DNA of 64,000 nucleotides, from positions 310,001 through 374,000 of the forward strand of contig NZ_JAAIVI010000020.1 in NCBI RefSeq assembly GCF_011008905.1. The letters are read 5' to 3'. Positions 62,359-64,000 of this stretch are shown in pieces. Both the position numbers and the translations under genes were made by a program. Below the pieces are notes generated by a model. The model was not told the origin of the DNA, did no database searches, and was given only the letters and a program-made list of their open reading frames with translations. The first letter of the stretch is position 1; every line of letters begins with the position of its first letter. Origin of the DNA: Wenzhouxiangella sp. XN201. GTDB taxonomy: Bacteria; Pseudomonadota; Gammaproteobacteria; Xanthomonadales; Wenzhouxiangellaceae.

Positions 62359-63507
62359 ATGCCCAGATTCCCCGAGATCGCCGAGTCCGTGCAGGGCGTA
62401 AAGGGCTCGGTCTATTCCGGACTCAAGAAAAAGCCCGCTTCCGGCCGGCCCCCGGTGCCGCTGCATGTCGGCGACACCTGGATGGAACCTGCAGACGGCT
62501 GCCGCATGCAGGACCTAACGATCGACGACCATCCCGGCATGCACCGCTACTCGCCCGTGCCGGGCTATCCACAGTTGCGCGATCGCATCGCCGAAGTCCA
62601 CGGCGAGCGCACTGGTATCGCCACCGAACGCAGCCAGGTCTTGGTCACTGGCGGCGCGACGGCCGGCCTGGCCGCGGTGGTCGGCGCCCTCGTATCGCCC
62701 GGAGAGGAGGTGTTGTTGATCGCCCCTTACTGGCCGCTGATCGCTGGCAGCGTGCGCGCCTTCGGTGCCACGCCGGTGGACGTGCCCATGATGACCGAGG
62801 TTGAGGCCGCCGAAGAAGCCGTCGCACGTCTCGAGCAGCACCGGAGCGACAAGACCGTAGCTGTCTACTGGAACACCCCGCACAACCCCACCGGCCGGCT
62901 ACTGCCGCGCGACTGGCTCGAAGCGATGAGCAAGTGGGCGCGCAAGCACAATCTTTGGATTTTCTCCGACGATGTCTACGAGGACTACGTCTACAAAGGT
63001 GAACACGTCTACACCCGTTCGCTCTCGCCGGACAACACGATCTCCGTACACAGCTTCTCCAAGGCCTACGGCATGGCCGGCAACCGCTGCGGCTACCTGA
63101 CCGGCCCCAATGAGGCCATCGATGCGGTCAAGCGCATCATGACCAACATCAACTATTCGGCCTGCTCGGCCTCGCAACTGGCCGCCCTGAAAGCACTTGA
63201 CGGTGCGGCCGACGACTGGGTCGCGAATGCGCGTGAGAAATATGCCGAACTGGGCCGGCACGCCGCCATGGCCCTCAAGCTGCCAGAACCCAAGGGCAGT
63301 ACCTTCCTGTTCCCGGATGTTTCGCACGCCCTTGATGATCGAGGTCTGGACGGTTTTCTCGGCGACCTGGCCGAGGCCGGCGTACTGGTCGCCCCCGGTC
63401 CCAGTTTTGGCCCCTACCCCGAACACATCCGCCTCTGCTTCACCGCTGCACCGCCGGCAGAGATACGCCGCGGCGTCAAAATCCTGGCGTCGAAACTACA
63501 AAATTGA
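62359..63507 (+). CDS. PLP-dependent aminotransferase, class I/II fold type I
   Basis: 382 aa from the ATG at 62359, with GGAGAGG upstream (62350-62356). The PLP lysine is in 'VHSFSKAYGMAGNRCGYL'. 'TGGATAGLAAVVGALVSPGEEVL', 'WNTPHNPTGRLL' (Asn that contacts PLP) and 'FSDDVYEDYVYKGEH' (Asp, Tyr) are conserved. The Arg that binds the carboxylate is in 'EHIRLCFTAA'. Substrate uncertain; close to pyridoxal-dependent aspartate/aromatic or kynurenine aminotransferases. Confidence 0.88.
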   Translation: MPRFPEIAESVQGVKGSVYSGLKKKPASGRPPVPLHVGDTWMEPADGCRMQDLTIDDHPGMHRYSPVPGYPQLRDRIAEVHGERTGIATERSQVLVTGGATAGLAAVVGALVSPGEEVLLIAPYWPLIAGSVRAFGATPVDVPMMTEVEAAEEAVARLEQHRSDKTVAVYWNTPHNPTGRLLPRDWLEAMSKWARKHNLWIFSDDVYEDYVYKGEHVYTRSLSPDNTISVHSFSKAYGMAGNRCGYLTGPNEAIDAVKRIMTNINYSACSASQLAALKALDGAADDWVANAREKYAELGRHAAMALKLPEPKGSTFLFPDVSHALDDRGLDGFLGDLAEAGVLVAPGPSFGPYPEHIRLCFTAAPPAEIRRGVKILASKLQN

Positions 63508-63518
63508 GTTGATCTGTC

Positions 63519-63539
63519 ATCCCGGCCTTGTGCCGGGAT
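63519..63539 (+). terminator. Hairpin after the aminotransferase gene
   Basis: ATCCCGGC (63519-63526) and GCCGGGAT (63532-63539), loop of 5. Widely seen as a 'GTCATCCCGG...CCGGGATC' repeat in Proteobacteria (from memory). There is no long T-run, so it may be a repeat rather than a terminator. Confidence 0.5.
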
Positions 63540-63580
63540 CTCGTATAGCAGCTTGGCACGGCCCTGCCAACGCCATGTAC

Positions 63581-63745
63581 TTATAACGTCGGCGACCCTT
63601 CAAACCGATCGCTGAAAATCACTTCCGGAGCGAGCTCCGGTCCCAGATCTCGAGCGAGAAAATCCGCCCGCCCGCGCCGCTGTCCTGCGGGTTGCCTACA
63701 GTCCGCGCAGGAAACAGCTGCCCCGCTCAACTCAGGGATCCATGG
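63581..63745 (-). pseudogene. Remnant reading frame ending IFSDRFEGSPTL
   Basis: Minus-strand frame with a TAA at 63581-63583 reads ...FLARDLGPELAPEVIFSDRFE, then GSPTL. Start not found before the DUF2141 gene. It includes a perfect CCGGAGC-GA-GCTCCGG hairpin at 63625-63640. The tail repeats the IFxDRFE seen near 52430, so it looks like another decayed gene end or a shared short repeat. Confidence 0.3.
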
Positions 63746-63750
63746 GTCTT

Positions 63751-64000
63751 CTAGTAATTCAAACTGATCGTAAGATCCAAGTTTTCCCCATCGTAGGAAA
63801 AGCTCGCGTCCTCGAACGAGGGCGCGCTCATGGAGACCTTTGCCCCCGATGAGAAGCCATAGCCTTCCTCGGGGGCTCCCAGCCAGTTGGTGTCCATCTT
63901 GCCGTTCATGTTTTCATCATGAATGACGGCCAAGGCATACGTGCCGGGTTCTATATCCAGAAAGTCGCAGCGTCCCTTCGTGTCCTCGATTTTCATCATC
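63751..64000 (-). CDS. DUF2141-family secreted protein, C-terminal part (5' end beyond window)
   Basis: At least 82 codons, with the frame running to the window edge. Family signature: 'DIEPGTYALAVIHDENMNG' and 'KMDTNWLGAPEEGYGFS', where Asp/Asn-rich residues suggest a Ca2+-like site, then 'APSFEDASFSYDGENLDL'. The start codon is outside; the Met at 63999 is probably internal. Full-length relatives carry a signal peptide. Role unknown. Confidence 0.85.
   Translation of the reverse strand, partial: MMKIEDTKGRCDFLDIEPGTYALAVIHDENMNGKMDTNWLGAPEEGYGFSSGAKVSMSAPSFEDASFSYDGENLDLTISLNY

Noticed and set aside
63550-63575. Sigma-54-like TTGGCACG near the aminotransferase end
   Set aside because: GG to GC spacing is one base short and there is no following gene in that direction.

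Overview
The window is GC-rich chromosomal DNA from a gammaproteobacterium. The order caxA-kdsD-kdsC-lptC-lptA-lptB-rpoN-hpf-ptsN-(hprK)-rapZ-ptsH matches the E. coli yrbG-to-npr block. HprK, a mannose-type EIIA and a short EI are added to it, as in Xanthomonas-like and other non-enteric Proteobacteria. Secreted-protein style, AddAB-like repair genes and short-repeat content suggest a free-living, probably marine or saline lineage near Wenzhouxiangella or the Xanthomonadales/Chromatiales border. That placement is inference. No tRNA, rRNA, CRISPR array, prophage or insertion sequence was recognised.

Layout. 1-4545 (+): 3' end of hrpA, a secreted protein and relA. 4649-9052 (-): a 1467-aa three-domain glycosyltransferase. 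9154-14589 (+): mrcB, a TPR lipoprotein, yoaA and tsaB. 28092-14767 (-): a tightly packed, often overlapping gene train with caxA, Kdo synthesis (kdsD, kdsC), LPS export (lptC, lptA, lptB), rpoN, hpf, a regulatory PTS (ptsN, hprK, rapZ, EIIA, ptsH, ptsI) and a tandem glycosyltransferase. 28199-29711 (+): ibaG and murA. 29720-33000: yidD, a two-cysteine dksA, a 740-bp non-coding stretch with an inverted pair of structured repeats, then sufE and cysS.

33060-40783: pepQ, a yeast-type cytosine deaminase, an ECF sigma/anti-sigma pair behind a secreted protein, an O-methyltransferase, a secreted S9 peptidase, a CDF metal exporter and a small zinc-finger protein. 40832-44340: a TRAP transporter, with the binding lipoprotein divergent from a DctQ that carries an apparent internal duplication, and DctM. 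44360-50294 (-): a UvrD-type helicase-nuclease and an AddB-like nuclease. 50391-52370: a helical hypothetical protein, a lipid kinase and an OsmC protein. 52371-52819: gene debris. 52820-58112 (+): an X6-type ECF sigma factor, a membrane Ser/Thr kinase with TPR-like repeats, a secreted metallo-beta-lactamase-fold protein and a cupredoxin-like lipoprotein. 58117-63999: a spermidine-synthase-like protein, a serine hydrolase, PAP2, DUF1206, a 59-aa membrane protein, an aminotransferase, more debris and a DUF2141 protein cut by the window end.

How it fits together. Much of the window concerns the envelope: peptidoglycan precursor and polymerisation (murA, mrcB), LPS core and transport (kds, lpt), and glycosylation. 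A phosphorelay (EI-HPr-EIIA with HprK and RapZ) sits beside rpoN and may tie carbon/nitrogen status to envelope precursor supply. The least ordinary items are the structured repeats (paired hairpins with compensatory changes; inverted repeats with iterated arms), the duplicated DctQ, the NirK-like copper-ligand pattern in a lipoprotein, and two decayed reading frames sharing an IFxDRFE tail.
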